From positions 126,501 to 190,500 of the forward strand of contig OZ024787.1 of assembly GCA_964017065.1 (NCBI GenBank): a stretch of 64,000 bases of DNA. Reading direction: 5' to 3'. The translations under genes and the position numbers were made by a program. The notes below the pieces were generated by a model. That model was not told the origin of the DNA. It saw only the letters and a program-made list of their open reading frames with translations, and did not search any database. Positions 48,201 through 60,300 of the stretch are shown here, one piece after another (the first letter of the stretch is position 1; each line of letters begins with the position of its first letter). This DNA is from Haliclona indistincta (lineage: Eukaryota; Porifera; Demospongiae; Haplosclerida; Chalinidae).

Positions 48201-51179
48201 GTAATGTTTATGCAGTGTACAGACTAGTATTATGATGACAAATTATCTTGTTGGAGACTCTATTCATAGTCTGCATGATACTGCAGCTATTGCAGTACTT
48301 ATCATCCAGGAACGTATAACTTCAAATAGTGCAGAGGTATATATGGCACATATCCAGCTGACCAAGGGTTTGCTATGTGTGTATTTTATTATCAGCTAAT
48401 GCCAAATGGTAAATGAACCTGCAATGCTATAACTTTAGAAGACAGCAAAGTGCTGATCACAATGTGTGTCACATGGCCAGTGTAGATCTAGACTTAATTC
48501 TTCCGCATATTATGCCTAGTATTTTTCTGTTTATGAAAGTGTCGAAAATGAATGGACACCATTGAGTACCTCATCTCTATGGCTGCTACAGCAGTAATAG
48601 TCAACAGAACTAGCATTTCCAAGTTTTCATGCAAGGGTTGCTTTCTTCTACATTATAGCTAGATACAGATAGGTTCATGCTAGATACATATATTTTCTTT
48701 TGTTACGTGTTTCTTTTGGTTGGAATAAAAATGCTATTGAAAATGCCTATGTTGACTAAAATCAATGGCGCTCTAGCATACATAATTTTGTCATGCAAAA
48801 TGACAAACATTGGGAACTGTTTTCACAATAATCGCATAAACATTTTCACTTTCCAACTTCAAAATGAGAAAAACATACCGTTACTGTGATTGAATAAAAT
48901 TTTCAGTGGTGACAAGTTTGATGGGACAAAATGCACTTGAAAAATAGAAAAATGCAATAGTTTTGTGACTGCTGCAACAATGAATGCACCGACGATGCTA
49001 CTACAGAATATGTATAAAAACTACAAACACATGCAGCTAGCTATGCTTTGACAATGCAATGTAGCTAGCTAGCTAGCTATGCTTTGACAATGCAATGTAG
49101 CTAGCTAGCTATGCTTTGACAATGCAATGTAGCTAGCTAGCTATGCTTTGACAGTGCAATGTAGCTAGCTAGCTATGCTTTGACAGTGCAATGTAGCTAG
49201 CTAGCTATGCTTTGACAGTGCAATGTAGCTAGCTAGCTATGCTTTGACATTGCAATGTAGCTAGCTAGCTATATGCTTTGACAATGCAATGTAGCTAGCT
49301 AGCTATGCTTTGACAATGCAATGTAGCTAGTTAGCTAGCTATGCTTTGACAATGCAATGTAGTGGTTGCATGCAGCTATGCCTAGCGGTGCTGGGTAATC
49401 ATCGAACAGCATGTGCATGCTAGTTGAAGATAGCTTTCTGCTCGATGGCGTAATTGATTTCTCTGTACTCACTGCGCTACCTTAAGCTTGAGTACAGAAT
49501 TGTGCTAAAAAGACCATGGCAAGCAGTTTTGCATGTCTTCAATGAAGTGCGCCAATGTTCAGCAAGTCTAGCAATGCCGTTCAAGGTAACAAAGCTTTGA
49601 AACCAAACGTCTAACAATTCAATTCTGAGCAAATACCGAGTTTAACATGTACTGCGAGTACCTATATCAGCGTTTTGTTTTAGCCCACACAAAGTACTCA
49701 TGCACTTACAAACGGACTACTATATGCCTTGTGCCTCCGCCCATCGAGAATAGCTGTGCAGAAGCTAAAGTCCAATTAGGCACACTGATGAGTATATCTG
49801 CTCTGTTTCACCTTGTTTTCCCTCTACCATGCATGGAGTTTCGATTTCAATGGTAAAAATGCATCAAATAGCCTTGAATTGTTTATCTTCATGTATTCAA
49901 ATGAATTCCTCAGTGTACTTTGTGCAAAAGCAAGAAACACATAATTATAGCTAATTCAAGTGTGTATCCAAAACTGTAAAAATGAAATTAATACATTTCA
50001 GTTGAATCATAAGTTAGATTAAAGATATAGATGAAGAAAAGTAATAATTATGAGAGGAAATTCTAGTCAGATATCGTGCTAAGAACAAATGAAACAATTC
50101 AAGCGGGCAAGGTTTAGAAGCCACTGCTGTCGATTCTATTGGTCTACCAGCATGCAATCACAGTTCAATTGTCCTTACTACTACATGTATAGAGAGATCT
50201 ATGCACAATTCGATAAACGGAATTTCATCTGTTGACCACGTAATCAGGAGCCCATAACGAGAAGGAGCATCTAGCATTGTATTATTAGCCAAACTGAGCT
50301 GTACTACTACACAAGGTAGTATGATGGTTTCACAGCTTTCCGTACAAACCACCATACTCAAAAAGGTTGGTTGTACGAGGTTATACAGGGTTATACAGGG
50401 TTATTCAGGGTTAGAGGCTTGGGGTCCAGGTGTAAAGTTTTATCATTGCTGGCAATGTATAGCTTGGCTGTACAATAATTGTTTCTGGCGCACATTTTTC
50501 CGAAGCACGGTCGTGTGCTCATTGGAATGATCAGATCCCGTAATTCAACATGGCACTGTCAGTATAATACCACTCACCAGTGCTCAGCCTGAACATGTGA
50601 TGTTCATTGCACCTGTCAGCTTTATACTGTGCTCTAGGTTGATGATGTGATGGGGTAGGACCCCATCCTGCTACTACACACAAGATGTCCTCCTCACCGT
50701 CCTTGAATGCTACCATACCACTGCCTCTCTTCCTCATCGGTGCCCAACTCTCAGAAGTAGAGGGAGATAACATTATCCATTGAAGGGACGATGTGCTCAG
50801 CTTGTGAACACTATTATGATAGCACTTATCATGTCCACAGTAACCACCAAAATAATAGAGTGAGTCACCCACTGCAGCACAACAATATCCATCCATTCCT
50901 AGTGGAGGTATTCCCCTGGTCTCCCGCCGTATCCAGTCCCCACAGTCTGATTGAAACACGTCCACACTAGACAGCAACATTATCTTCTTTAGATTGTCGT
51001 GTACTCGTGGCATACCGTCCTCCATCCCTCCCCACAGGTACAGGTTACCACCAACAAGAAGAGGAGTGTGTCTATTACGAGCAGTAGGCTCGTATATACT
51101 CGCTGTGAGAAGAACGATAATATCAGCTGCTGCTAACAATAATTATACGATTGACTTGCTTACCAGAACTTGTCGCCAT
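45218..51179 (-). CDS. Kelch propeller - coiled coil - protein kinase (TKL-like)
   Basis: The C-terminal kinase exon (45218-~46040) has a glycine loop (VGRGGWGEV), VAAK lysine, HRDISSANVLL catalytic loop, VSDYGSANF (DYG in place of DFG), APE and a DVYSYGILLVEMCL helix, all needed for a catalytically plausible TKL-type kinase. Upstream exons give coiled coils (RQVQQLTRDKEQLVRENDEL; three VTREKEQ repeats at ~46.38 kb) and three Kelch repeats (FTLTPVGERRAALFGG, RFGHTAACLNGSLLVVGG, RVYHSLSAIQLSPHNVLLVA). Three more Kelch repeats lie at 50561-51163 (RHTPLLVGGNLYLWGG, CCAAVGDSLYYFGGY, RGSGMVAFKDGEEDILCVVA) after a 16-nt start exon (MATSS, ATG at 51179). Joining both halves gives six blades, a full propeller, so I treat them as one gene with a ~3.2-kb intron; they could instead be two genes, with the second starting at 47356. 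The junction is not certain. Confidence 0.72.
47297..48168. mobile_element. Inverted-repeat element in or beside the Kelch-kinase gene
   Basis: The left arm (CAGGGATTAGCAACG at ~47330, then TTACATCCTCGTTACGGGTT, AAACATT) and the right arm (its complement near 48075-48135, ending CGTTGCTAATCCCTG) bracket about 750 bp without recognisable coding. Similarity continues about 30 bp outside both ends (GAGCTCA, ATAGATACA, TATAC), into DNA that touches the next Kelch exon. The centre of the left part has a perfect palindrome, GCAACGAGCTCGTTGC. No transposase is visible. Confidence 0.55.
48170..50530. other. AT-rich intronic or intergenic DNA, no gene recognised
   Basis: About 2.3 kb without conserved coding. 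It contains the 31-bp array at 49040-49365 and scattered short ORFs with no family resemblance. If the Kelch-kinase model is right this is intron. Confidence 0.5.
49040..49365. repeat. 30-32-bp minisatellite rich in AGCT
   Basis: About ten copies of ATGCTTTGACAATGCAATGT followed by AGCTAGCTAGCT; the AGCT run varies in length, so unit length is 28-32. Confidence 0.9.
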
Positions 51180-51710
51180 CTCAGCTCGTCTTCCCGATTG
51201 CACAAGCCCCGCCTCTCGTTATAGGGTGGTGACAGCACACGTGGATGGTGCAAGTATTCTGAAAACGCGAAAGGTAAGTCCGTGTCACTTTTAGTTGTGA
51301 CTGTTTACTGTTAGTAGCAACTAAAGCGGCTTGTCGAGATCTGGTACTAGTACTAGTAATACTGCGGCACCGTCAAGCGTCGCGCGCATGCGTGTTCGTC
51401 TGCAAGAACACAACTTGAATGATTCCATTCAAGTTGTGTTCTATTTCTATCCCTGACTCTGAACTATCTGATATTTTGCTGCTCACGGTTTCCCGCTAGC
51501 AAGACTTACAACTCTGTCAAAATTTCAATAGTTCTGCTTGTGAGAAGATAACATTTAGCATTACTGTATTATACCCGCAGTGAAGTTAGAAGTAGACGTC
51601 TACAACTTTCTTCCACCATGATTTGAGCTGCCTAACTGCTATGAGAGCTGAATCCACTTCCTGCTGTTGCGCATGAGTACTCCTCCTTCAGGTACTTCTG
51701 TTCCTTGTTG

Positions 51711-52139
51711 GAGCCCCGCTCTCAGATGTAGAGGGAGATAGCATCATCCATTGAAGGGAAGACGTGCTCAGCTTGTGCACTCTCTTGTGATAGAAGTTAC
51801 CATTCCCACATCATCTACCAAAATAATAGAGCGAGTCGCCCACTGCAGCACAACAGTAGTTATTCACTCCCTGTGGAATGGTACTCTTCCATTTCCAATT
51901 GCCATAGTCTGATTGAAATACGTCCACACTAGAAAGGATCTCTCTATTCTCTGGACTATATATATCGTGTACTTGTGGTATAATATAGTCTTCATCGATC
52001 TATCCTCCTCACAGGTACAGGTTCCATCAACAAGAAGGGATGTGTGTCTATAGCGAGCAGTAGGCTCGTATCTACTAGCTGTGGCAAGTATATCAGCTGC
52101 AACTATGAGTCTACAACTGATTGGCTTACGAGTCACCAT
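51711..52139 (-). pseudogene. Decayed copy of the first Kelch exons
   Basis: This stretch repeats the 50.7-51.18 kb Kelch exon at lower identity, including the start (ATGGTGACTC before GTAAGCC), an ASRYEPTARYRHTSLLVDG-like block, and GACTCGCTCTATTATTTTGG-type sequence encoding the second blade. Frames are broken by stops and indels (the GGNLYLWGG block is lost). It is best read as a tandem duplicate that has decayed, about 1 kb upstream of the intact copy. Confidence 0.75.
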
Positions 52140-53940
52140 CTCCACTAGTAGCTAGCCGGCTAGTTCCTCTCTGGCTTCAGCCCCGCCCATGTGACCAGCT
52201 CAGCTCACCACGTGACTTCTTGTGAAGAATCCGTTGCAGCAGCCAGCCCAGTAGTACTGGTGCTGCTAGCTGGTCCTGGTCGCCTTGATCATATCGACGA
52301 GTCCGAGACTCACGGCGGAGAAAGAGATGAGAGATACTATAAAGCGCGGAAGGTGACAGGACTTGATCTCCTTCTGGTCAGCACTCTCGTCACGTCTCGG
52401 TGGGGCTGAGAGGCTGCTGAGCTATCGAGTGTGTATGCAACGCGGGGAGAAGGTGGTGAGTGTGTGTTAGTGTGGGTACAGTGTGATGATCATTCCACAG
52501 CTGAGTCAGACCAGCCAGTGTTTGTAAGATACGTTTGAAAAATCGAGGGTCACAATTCAGCGGGATTGCGTCTCAGTGAGTGTGTGGATGGCTTGACCTG
52601 AAAATAGAATGGACAAACAGAGAAGTGCCTGCAAGTCATTGTTTTGCAGGAAAAATAAAAACACTAGAATAACTGGGCGGAGCTTTCCGATCGTGAGTAA
52701 ATTCAAACTACATTCATGCACTGCGAAAGCTTTGTTTTATGAAGTTGAAAGTCAAAAGTGGGCAGGGTTTGATCGTAAGTACAGAGTGGCAGCTGCGAGA
52801 GTCCGGAGTCTTGAGAAACAGCTGAGCTCAGTGAATTAAGCTATATAGTGCAGTATCTATCACCACTCCGCAGTTGCTGCTTGGCAACTAACAGTTGTGC
52901 AGGAATCGCAGCAGCAGTAGGGCGGGGCTTGTATATAACAGAGCATGCATAGGGAGGTACATGTAGTAGTTCCAGGATTTCATAGATGTCACATGTACAA
53001 ACATAATAATACTATAGGTTTCAGATAGGTTTCATTTATAAAGCTCACAAAAAAGCATCAACGACATTCAATCGTGTTACATTCTGTGTTACCTCCTTGT
53101 TGGTTTGCCTGTGGCAGACTTCCTCATTATAATTTACCATCCTTACATTAATTTCACTAGAAAAAAATAATTTTTAACTTATTGTGTACAGGCTGGACAC
53201 AATGGAGACTTCGTCAACCACAAACAAATTTACATTACGAATGTGGTTTTCATTCATCTTTAGAACAATATGAGGCAATCTTTGCATTGCCTTCTACAGA
53301 ACTGCACATGGTGACCACTCAGCTTCATGGTTCAAGCAGTGGCTGATGCTGTGAAACCCTTGTCAACATACTCATCCTCTCCTCGTAAGATAAAGAACCA
53401 TGTACAGTATTGCTATGGCAATTACTCACTTCACTACCATTGTTCTTTCTTAGTAGCCAAAGTGCTGATTTAGCTGACTGGGCTATATAAATAATCTTGT
53501 CAAATGTGTTGCATTAGTCTATTTCGTGTCAGACGATAAGCAAAAATGTAATCATGTAAAGAGTTGTTTGTGCAGAAGGTTGAGCTAACAAGTGGTATTC
53601 ACATGCTTTAGTATGGCATTTTTAATTGTTTCACAATTCATATTCAGCGTATTCAAAAAGCACCACAACTCATCCATCAATATTTCTCCTCCAGTGACCC
53701 TCCCTCTCATATCTTGTGGAGCCTAGCCAGTACGAGCTCATGTGCACAAGGTAAGTGTATACATCTACTATTGTTGATAGCATTCTTGATGACGTACGTG
53801 TTTTTCGTAGAATTTATTAATACCGTGTCTAATGCACAATCATATTTCAGCAGTAACACAAAGCTTACTATTATACACTGCTACTCTAGTGTGTCCTATA
53901 TACACTATACTGTACAGTACTGTCTGTATAGCGACAGTCT
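52140..53940. other. Intergenic DNA, no gene supported
   Basis: Contains a possible plus-strand ORF at 52609-52839 (MDKQRSACKSLFCRKNKNTR at its start) and another near 52191 without an ATG start; neither resembles a family I know. Around 53565 is a first copy of a dispersed GTTTGTGCAGAAGGTTGAGC motif seen again near 54560, 55060 and 56010. Confidence 0.45.
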
Positions 53941-54200
53941 TCACTTTTTAGTGCTGCCATGACCACAGTTTCCACAGCCACAGCCGTCGCCATTTCCAGC
54001 ACCATTTCCAGCGCCATTACCAGCGCTGTTAGCACCACTTGTACCTTCCTGAAATGACAAAGGGGAGCATAATAACAAACACTATTGTCAGGCAATCCCA
54101 TTGGTGTTCATACCTGTTTAGTATCCTGTGATTTAAGCAGAAAATCAAATAATAATTATGATTAGCTCATTCTATAGTGATAACTCACTTGTCCGTCCAT
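53941..54200 (-). CDS. Possible 43-residue Gly/Asn/Cys-rich peptide, three exons
   Basis: Three short exons with clean GT-AG borders, all phase 0: 54189-54200 (MDGQ, donor GTGAGT), 54114-54125 (DTKQ, acceptor CACAG, donor GTATGA) and 53941-54048 (acceptor TTTCAG, stop TGA). The last exon encodes EGTSGANSAGNGAGNGAGNG then DGCGCGNCGHGSTKK. There is no signal peptide; the CGCGNCGH tail could bind metal (inference). A diverged, broken copy of the last exon lies at about 55690-55760, and flanking DNA is duplicated with it. The evidence is only splice signals, phase and composition, so this could be chance. Confidence 0.42.
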
Positions 54201-57200
54201 TCTTATTGTTTGTTAAAAACTGAAAAAGTTCTTCGGTAGAGATCTAGTAATTAATGAGCAGATTTTGGTTCTAGAAAAGTAGCTTATTTTGTGGAAAGTG
54301 TGCTGTTTACGCCTTTTTAAGGCTACAAACTGGTAAAAACCTTACGTCATCTAGCTAGCACGACCTTTTCACGTGCAGCCGTGTTTACGCAGAATGCATC
54401 GGGTAGAAATGTTATTCACAATAATAGGCCGTGTGTCACGTTGTTAGTGACTATCGCAACTTGACCTCCTCAAACCCTCCTCCTTCTGCAGAACGGATGA
54501 ATGGGTGTGACTTGGGTTTGCGATATGACAAACACCAATGTGATGTTCTCATTGTGAAGAGCTGTTTGTGCAGAAGGTGGTGCTAATAATGACACAGGTA
54601 TTTGTAGGCTTCAGTTGATGTGTTTAGATTATTATTATTATAATGATTTTTTGTTTCCGCAGATCGTCAGAGAGTACAGCAAGCCCACCAATCAATAAAA
54701 GGTTCAATCTAGTTCAAATGATATATGTGTCACACACACACACACACACGCACACACACACACACACAAACACACGCGCACACACACACAAAGAGTTAAT
54801 TGTATGTGTTCACATAAATTAGCTTTAAAAATTTATGCATGCGATTGTTGTTTGTTCGGTTTATAATGTGTTTCAACAGATCTGTTACAGGTTACCACTA
54901 CTGAGCAATCAGTATACTCTCCTCAAGCCGTCCTCCTACTGCAGAACTTGTGAGCACTCATTGGAGAGGGAGAGAAATGGACTGTGATGCAAATATGTGT
55001 GTTGCTTGGATTTGCAGTACAATAAGTCAACTGAAACTGATTTCTCGCTAAAGAATATTTGTTCCGAAGGTTGAGCTAATGTCATTATAGGCTTCATTTG
55101 ATGTGTTCTCACTATATTTATTACGCTCAAAGCAGTCACAGGTGAACATACTGACACTCCTGCCCACTTCATTGAGCAGGCTATCATTCACGCCTCCTGT
55201 GCAAAAGGTGCATATACACACATGTCTACTGTTCATTATGTATGATGACATAGACATCTTTAGTATTGCATGCTTGCCATAAAGTTATGAAAAATTTTGC
55301 TTCGCAGATGGACAGTTTTGATAAACAAAGCGTCATCTCATAATGATCTTCTCAAGTACAGCGAACAAAGAGTGTAATAGCTCCTTCCTATGTTGGAATA
55401 TTGATAAACATTATGTTGTTATGTAACATTATGTTGTTTCAGTTTCACTCAATTATATACTCATTGGTTACTTATTGACAGCCAGAACTTGCATGCACTC
55501 ATTTTGAGTGTAAACATCTGCTTTTAATTATATGTGGCACCTGTTGTTTTAGCTTTATAAATATGGTTATAATTTATACAATCTAATATTGTAGTTCTGC
55601 AGCTTTAAGCTCAATACCAGTGTGAACATTTATAGAACATAGAACAACTACAGCTGTATTGATATAGCTGTAGTCTGTTTGCCGCCCATCCAGTTGTAGT
55701 TTTGCCGGCATCATTGCCGCCAGACTTGCTACCATTACCATTTCTATGCAGAAAAATTGATGTTGTGTTCCCATTATGTGCTACACTGAGATAATAAGCA
55801 GAGAATCAAGTGTTACTAAAAGGTACGTGTTGCTGATAATGATATGAATTTGTTAGACAACCATAAAAGTGCTTTTGCTAGAGATGTTGCTAGTAATCCA
55901 TTCTGGTTCTTAGAAAAGCAGATTTCTTAGTAGTATTGATTTCAGCTGTTTGAAAGCCGCAATAGGTTTAACATCTTAGTCATTTCACATGACCTTACAT
56001 GTGCGGCGGTTGTTTGTGCAGAAGGGGCCAGCCAGACCAAATATGTTATTCACAATGCATGTTTTGTGTCACTGCGCTTACTGGCGCAGCTCACTAATCT
56101 TAATCCCTCCTCCTTCTGCAGAACTTGTCAGTACTCATAGGAGAGAATGATAACACAAGAAATGGACTGTGATGAATACCTTACTCAAATCCCACCCTCT
56201 TGTGTCTGCCGGCAGACATCTGATCTTCATTTCAGCATTCCAGAATCATCACAACAACACGTGAACCCATACACATGAGTTCCTTGAGTATAATGAATCT
56301 TGAGTAACCTTGCTTTGCACTGAGTAAGAATAAATCTAGCTATCTGTTCTAATTCAGACTTGACATCAAGTATGTTTTTCAATTAACATTTCTTTATATG
56401 GATTGTTGTGAGAGTGCAAATTGAGTATTTTGTAGACTTCTTCTGTGCAGAAGCCATTTTGAAGTACTTATAACGACTTTTATCTGTATAATGAGATGCA
56501 GTTGATGAGACTGACTGACGTATGCTAGATCACGTGACCTGAATGGCTCAGATATTGTCTGCTAATGAATAATAACTAACAGACTGGTTTAGCTTAAGCC
56601 TGAAGCCATGTATAGTGTTTACATACAGCAGAACTCAACATGTTTATCAAAGAATGACATATTGTATTAGACAGGTTTCAGTGATCATAACTACCTTGCC
56701 ATTGTATTAGTGAGTGATGTCAACAACACACAGCTACTTCCATTTCCATGGTAGCACTTCAAAAATTTACAATTTAAACCATAAGTTTCATGTTAGCCTT
56801 TACGTTCCTCCTACATGTCGTGCCAGTACGTATACAGACTGAAAGCTGTAGAAGATTATTGAGATTTGTATGTAGCTAGAGCAACACTTGTTACACTACA
56901 TATTTACAGCCTTTCTAGTAACAAGATGGTGGCAATGCTTCTTATAAAACCAGCATGATGTTAAACTTGTGAGGAATATAAAATTAATGTATTCACATCT
57001 GCTCTTTGTGGGGCCAAACACATCAGCTCAGTTCTACTAAGAGTGGCTAAAGGATTTATTATTCTGAACTATATCTGACTCTGACAATTGAATCATTTTA
57101 CTCATAATCGGCTATAAGCTAAAGAAATAATTATTGTAATTAACGGATTTAAAAAGAAAATCCAGTAACGAAGCCATTATTCGCAAATAGGTAAATAAAG

Positions 57201-57354
57201 CTCCATGCAATGTTATTCACAGCTGCAGATATTCACAAATATCAATGCCATGCATTAAATATATAAATTAATATGGCAGTTTTTTCGTGTCAAAATATTC
57301 ATCCATGTCCGATTCTGTAGTAAATAATAATTATAGGCTAGCTATGGTGAAACA
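54201..57354. other. Intergenic DNA with diverged duplications, no firm gene
   Basis: The 53.95-54.5 kb and 55.68-56.11 kb segments look like old duplicates (shared: Gly-rich exon remnant, GGTTCTAGAAAAGTAGCTT-like block, TATTCACAAT, TGTGTCAC, and CCTCCTCCTTCTGCAGAAC). The CTGCAGAACTTGTGAGCACT motif occurs near 54480, 54940 and 56115. A CA microsatellite lies at 54733-54792. From 56.2 to 57.35 kb I see nothing but AT-rich DNA. Confidence 0.55.
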
Positions 57355-60300
57355 CTAATCGTCATCTGCACGTGACTTGCGCACTCTGACACAAATACAG
57401 TCATCTTTAAGATATTGTGTGTTGGTGGATGAGTCGAATGGTAGAGCGGCATGTGAGATAAACTTGAAAAAACCAAAATCTTTTCCATATTCTCCTTCAG
57501 TAACTCTTTTAAGCTTATCATTCGGATCAATCGAATATACCTGCTTGAAGTGTCCTTTGTCCTCTCGCCAGTTTAGTATCTCAATGACAATGGTACCAGT
57601 GAAAGGCCACTTGAGGTGGTCATCGTGCTGACCTTTCATGATGATAGCACTTATCGTAATGTTGGTTCCCTTGCCACTTTTGCAACCATTGGCCATTGCT
57701 TTGATGCTAAACTTGTAACCCTGTGGACTGGTAGTGAATGGAGGACTGAAGTACATGTTGTTAAACTCCTTGCGCTCGGAGAATTCTGATATCGTAAATT
57801 GAGCAATAACAGGCTGGGCGGAGTCATCATGAGATGGCAAAATAGCTAATTCTCTTTCTCCAGGTCCTATCATGATGGGCTGCCATGATGGGGTCAGGGG
57901 ACGGTAAGGTGTAGAGTAGACTGCCACATTGACTCTTAATTTGATGAAATCACCATGCAAGTATCTTGTGTTGTCGGTGGGTTCCAGATGAGTGTGAGAT
58001 ATGAATTGATGAAGTTGGCCTAAGCGGGTTGCAGTATCTTGGCTAGTGATACGATAGACTGTATGGTCATGTCTGTTAAAGCAAATTGTGGCTGAATGAT
58101 GATTTTTGTCTTCTCTCCAATTCAGTAGCTCTATTTGGATGTCTACTTCAAAAATTTCATCATCATACTCTCCTCTCACAGGTTCAGCATGTACTGAAAG
58201 ATGAGAACCACTGCCGTTACCAATACCATTAGGGTACACATTTAGACGGAACTTGTAGCCTCTGTTGTGGGTATAAAAAGGCGAACCAAGCCACTCTTCA
58301 TTAGCTCGTTTCTTTTCACTGAAATCTCCAATGATGAACTCTATCGGTGCTTGGTTGTACAGGTATTGTGGTGATACTGTAGCAGGAGTGATGGCTGTCT
58401 GAGTGGACTGGGGGCATACTGGGTAGTGCTGCTCTGTGACGATAGTGAGCGTGTCATAGTAACCACAGTTCTCACATGAGATCATTCGATTGTGGCAGTG
58501 ACGTGTGTGCTCTTTCATGACACTTGAACGAGCATATTTGCTGCATCCATATGGACAGGCAATGCCACACTGGTGATCGTGAAGATCTTTCAGTTGACCG
58601 ACCCACCCACACCCTTCCTTGTACTCTGAACAACGTACTTGAAGACTTTTGACCATTCGTAGATAATGTTTGTCACATCGTGCATTGTTAAGCCCTTTTG
58701 GATCACGGCATTGAGGACATTCTGTTGTGCTGGTGTTGAGCAGATGATCACAACACTTGCTGCAAAGATGATGTCCACAGTCAGTGAGATAAGGTGGGAG
58801 CATGTCACTAAACGCCTCAAGGCAAACTGGACATCGGTATTCGATATCATCTGTAGTTTGAGGTACTAAGTGTATTGTGACTGATTCATCAGGTTCTAGA
58901 GAGAGAAGAGCAGTGTGAGTACTGGGGTTCAATACTGGAACATTATCATTACCTATGGCTGATGGAGGAGATGCTGCTGCCATGAGCTCATCAGTCTGTA
59001 CTCCACTGCTCTGAGATAAGTCATCATTGCTAGGTCTCTCTAGTTGTCTGACTTTAGCTGCTGCTGTAGAACAATTATAACAAGTCAGTAAATTTTAAAG
59101 AAATCCAATGTATGTAAAAATTGAAAGAGATTTCTAATAAAATCAAAGGAAGTACCACTGGTCCACAATGTAAACCAACAAGAAACTAGCATGGAATGGT
59201 AGCATGCCAATGACTGGATAATAGACCATGCATCCCTACATCAGTGGCTGCTTTACTGGCTAGAGCGGCCCAGGAATGCTGGTTTTGACAGAGTCCATAA
59301 TTATGTGCAGCATTTGGCTTTGGAACAGTATAGCGAGCTCAGCTAGCCACATTGATTATTATCAATACTGATGTGAATATTAATTCCAGCATACTTTAGT
59401 AAACACCCACTACACAGCATGTATAGCTATTGATGATCACTATGACCAATGCCTTCCAACGAAGGTCGCTTGCATATACCCTTACTTAATGAACTCTCAA
59501 TAGAATCTACCTGAGGCTGAGACTGTGGGAGACTGAGAATATTCTAACAATAGATCTTCTCCAATAAACACTTGCTGCACTCCCTTGCTCATGAATGAAT
59601 CAGCGTTATCTGATATGGCAAACTTCAATTGCTTGACTTCACTAGTAGAACACAGCCATGTGACAGCCATACAATGCTCTTCAACTTTGGAGAGGTGTAG
59701 ATGACTACCAGAGACACCAAACAAGTCAACTAGCTTGGCCAGATCATCAAGAGTATATCTATCCCAGTAGATCTCAGTTTTTGTTTTGACTCTAACTTTT
59801 CCTCTAGAAAGCTTGGAGGGTGTGGCAGTTGCTGGAAATAGATGTTTAAACTGGCTCAAAGTAGCATTGCTCATAAAATTTTGCCGCTGTTGTTCATACT
59901 CATCTACAAGCTGTCTAGTGGTGGCACTGCATGAGATAGAACAAGCAAGTTAATGTGACCTGTAGCACAGAATCCTTACCGGACATCTTCAGGAAATATG
60001 GAGCAGAGTTGCTTTAAGTAAAAGATGTTGAAGAGCGACACTTCCTCTTCCACGAGTGTGTTGAAGTGTGACTGGAAGCTGTGATCCTCAACTGCTCTGT
60101 GAAACAATCGTGGCAGGAATACTACAAACTCTTCTTGTGCTTTAAAACTGCAGCGAAGCTGCTTTTCATAATTGTGTATTAACTTGGCGAAAGCAATTCG
60201 CAGGTCAGCTAATTCTTCTACTAGTGCATCAGGAACCCTCTCAACCTGCTGCTCTCCTGATATATATAACATGAATCTTTGTTGATCAATTACTTAGTGT

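Noticed and set aside
50158..50361. 67-codon minus-strand ORF upstream (in gene sense downstream) of the first Kelch exon
   Set aside because: It does not resemble a Kelch blade and is not needed to join the two halves; no splice support.
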